Part shown: in pieces, positions 63,019-64,000 of the stretch
Numbering within the stretch: position 1 is the first letter of the stretch
Layout: each line of letters starts with the position of its first letter
NCBI GenBank assembly: GCA_036000965.1
Contig: DASYUT010000053.1
Span: 23,706-87,705 of the forward strand
Reading direction: 5' to 3'
Length of the DNA stretch: 64,000 bases
From: Actinomycetes bacterium
GTDB lineage: Bacteria; Actinomycetota; CALGFH01
The notes under the pieces: generated by a model
Database searches by the model: none
The model's input: only the letters and a program-made list of their open reading frames with translations
What the model was told of the DNA's origin: nothing
Translations under genes and position numbers: made by a program

Positions 63019-63939
63019 TTACGCACGGCGCGGCGCGACCACCGGCTGGGCGCCCCGCAGGCAGCCGATCACCACGCTCGTGCGGTCGCCCAGGTACTCG
63101 CCGTCGAGCTGGAATGCCATCGGGATGTCGGACTCGAGGGTGAAGCCGTCCTCGTCGTGGTGGACCGGCAGCCCGGGGTAGGCGGGCCGCGGGTGGGGCG
63201 AGAGCATGCCGGTGAGCGCCCGCAGCAGCTGCCTGGTCGCCATCGTCTGCGCGACCAGCAGGTCCAGTCCTCCCTCCCAGGTCGCCAGCGGCGTCGGCCG
63301 GAACGGCCGCCGGCCCAGATAGGTGAAGGGATCCCCGTTGCCGACCAGGGCGAAGTAGCCGCGCAGCGCCGCCCGGCCGCCGTCCAGGTGCACGGCCAGG
63401 TGGGGATGGTCGCGGTCGTAGTCGACCAGGAAGGTCTTCAGACCGGCGGCAACGTAGGCGCGGTCGCCGTAGAGCTGCTTGGCCCGCTGGCGGCGCTCGA
63501 CCTCGCGGACGATCGCCCCGTCGAGGCCGAGGCCGGCGTTGAGGGCGAAGCAGCGGCCGTCGGCGGTGCCGAGCGACAGCCGCCGCCGGGCGCCGGCCGC
63601 CAGCAGCTCCAGCAGCCGCGCCACGGCCTTGTCGGGGTCGGCGGGCAGCCCGAGGCCTCTGGCGAGCACGTTGGTGCGTCCGCCGCCAAGCAGCCCAAGC
63701 AGCACGCCCGAGTCGCGGAGCCCGTTCACCACCTCGTTGACCGTGCCGTCGCCGCCGAGCACGGCCGCCAGTTCGACCCCGTCGGCCACCGCGCGGCGGG
63801 TGAGGACGGTCGCCTGCCCCGGATGGTTCGTCTGCACCAGCTCGACCTTGTGCCGGGCGGCCAGTGCCGCCGCGACCCGGTCGCGCTGCCTCCCGCTGAA
63901 CCGGCTGGCGTGCGGGTTGGCGATCAGCACCACCCGCAT
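63019..63939 (-). CDS. Diacylglycerol/sphingosine kinase family lipid kinase
   Basis: 306 residues from ATG 63939 (ATG 63963 is possible). The N-terminal MRVVLIANPHASRFSGRQ and the nucleotide motif AAVLGGDGTVNEVVNGLRDS near residue 60 define the DAGK catalytic family; LGLLGGGRTNVLARGLGLP follows. The usual P-x-GTxND-type block here reads GGGRTNV. The C-terminal part carries the YegS/DgkB-like beta sandwich. It phosphorylates a membrane lipid, probably diacylglycerol or a related alcohol. Confidence 0.88.
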   Translation of the reverse strand: MRVVLIANPHASRFSGRQRDRVAAALAARHKVELVQTNHPGQATVLTRRAVADGVELAAVLGGDGTVNEVVNGLRDSGVLLGLLGGGRTNVLARGLGLPADPDKAVARLLELLAAGARRRLSLGTADGRCFALNAGLGLDGAIVREVERRQRAKQLYGDRAYVAAGLKTFLVDYDRDHPHLAVHLDGGRAALRGYFALVGNGDPFTYLGRRPFRPTPLATWEGGLDLLVAQTMATRQLLRALTGMLSPHPRPAYPGLPVHHDEDGFTLESDIPMAFQLDGEYLGDRTSVVIGCLRGAQPVVAPRRA

Positions 63940-63957
63940 GGATCCACCGGTCGCCCT

Positions 63958-63990
63958 GACCATGGCACAGGCGCTCTTGGGGGGCCGTGG
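63958..63990. repeat. Second copy of dispersed 33-bp G-rich element, followed by poly-G end
   Basis: GACCATGGCACAGGCGC through CCGTGG matches 17566-17598 at 30 of 33 positions. The window then ends in a run of G, which may be part of the repeat or low-quality contig end. Confidence 0.65.
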
Positions 63991-64000
63991 GGGGGGGGGG

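Overview
This is a GC-rich window with the signature gene set of Actinomycetota: a WhiB1-type regulator, a BldC-type MerR protein, a SigR/RsrA-like redox sigma/anti-sigma pair, nickel superoxide dismutase, an ECF42 sigma factor with its DGPF partner, and many GTG starts with 4-base ATGA/GTGA overlaps. Several genes have a TANNNT -10 box only 6-9 bases before the start codon, which points to leaderless transcripts. Nothing in the window names a genus; an uncultured or deep-branching actinobacterium is plausible. I saw no rRNA, tRNA, transposase or CRISPR array.

Layout. 1-2.4 kb: the end of a MoxR-DUF58-membrane protein operon. 2.5-8.7 kb: PhoD-like phosphatase, 4-hydroxyphenylpyruvate dioxygenase (hpd) beside a broken Lrp/AsnC regulator, a secreted lipase, a TauE/SafE exporter and two small genes behind a perfect SOS (LexA) box. 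8.8-13.9 kb: PAP2-kinase fusion, flavin amine oxidase, DUF4230 protein, PP2C phosphatase. 14.1-19.4 kb: a probable amide-ligase locus (ATP-grasp, permuted ATP-grasp-like enzyme, GCS2/YbdK ligase) facing two esterases. 19.6-24.2 kb: PLP enzyme, MsrA, FAD reductase, CorA. 24.4-30.1 kb: a likely acquired island of lower GC with an XRE-TPR regulator, a 662-residue zinc-ribbon protein of unknown function and an XRE-ImmA protease/PIN pair; its left edge abuts a gene that has lost its start. 30.1-36 kb: DUF4395-thioredoxin protein behind a cysteine-containing leader peptide, aldehyde dehydrogenase, acyl-CoA synthetase. 36.3-40 kb: histidine kinase and the ECF42/DGPF/RibD-like module. 40-45 kb: oxidoreductase, hemerythrin-cupredoxin pair, two-component system. 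45.1-50.5 kb: acetoin dehydrogenase operon acoA-acoB-acoC-acoX-acoL. 50.6-58.3 kb: ribbon-helix-helix protein, MFS, histidine kinase, C26 glutamine hydrolase, sulfite-oxidase-fold enzyme, SigR/RsrA. 58.4-64 kb: sodN and a divergent SodX-like protease, epimerase-like protein, bldC, DUF5317 protein, response regulator, whiB1, lipid kinase.

Two sequence-level patterns cut across the genes. First, short tandem duplications (14-44 bp) cluster at gene ends, and in three cases the copied block includes the last codons and stop codon. Second, palindromic or G-rich dispersed repeats occur, including an identical 24-mer inside two unrelated coding sequences in different reading frames. Functional themes are redox and thiol stress (NiSOD, MsrA, SigR/RsrA, thioredoxin, hemerythrin), carbon catabolism (acetoin, tyrosine, fatty acids) and regulation.
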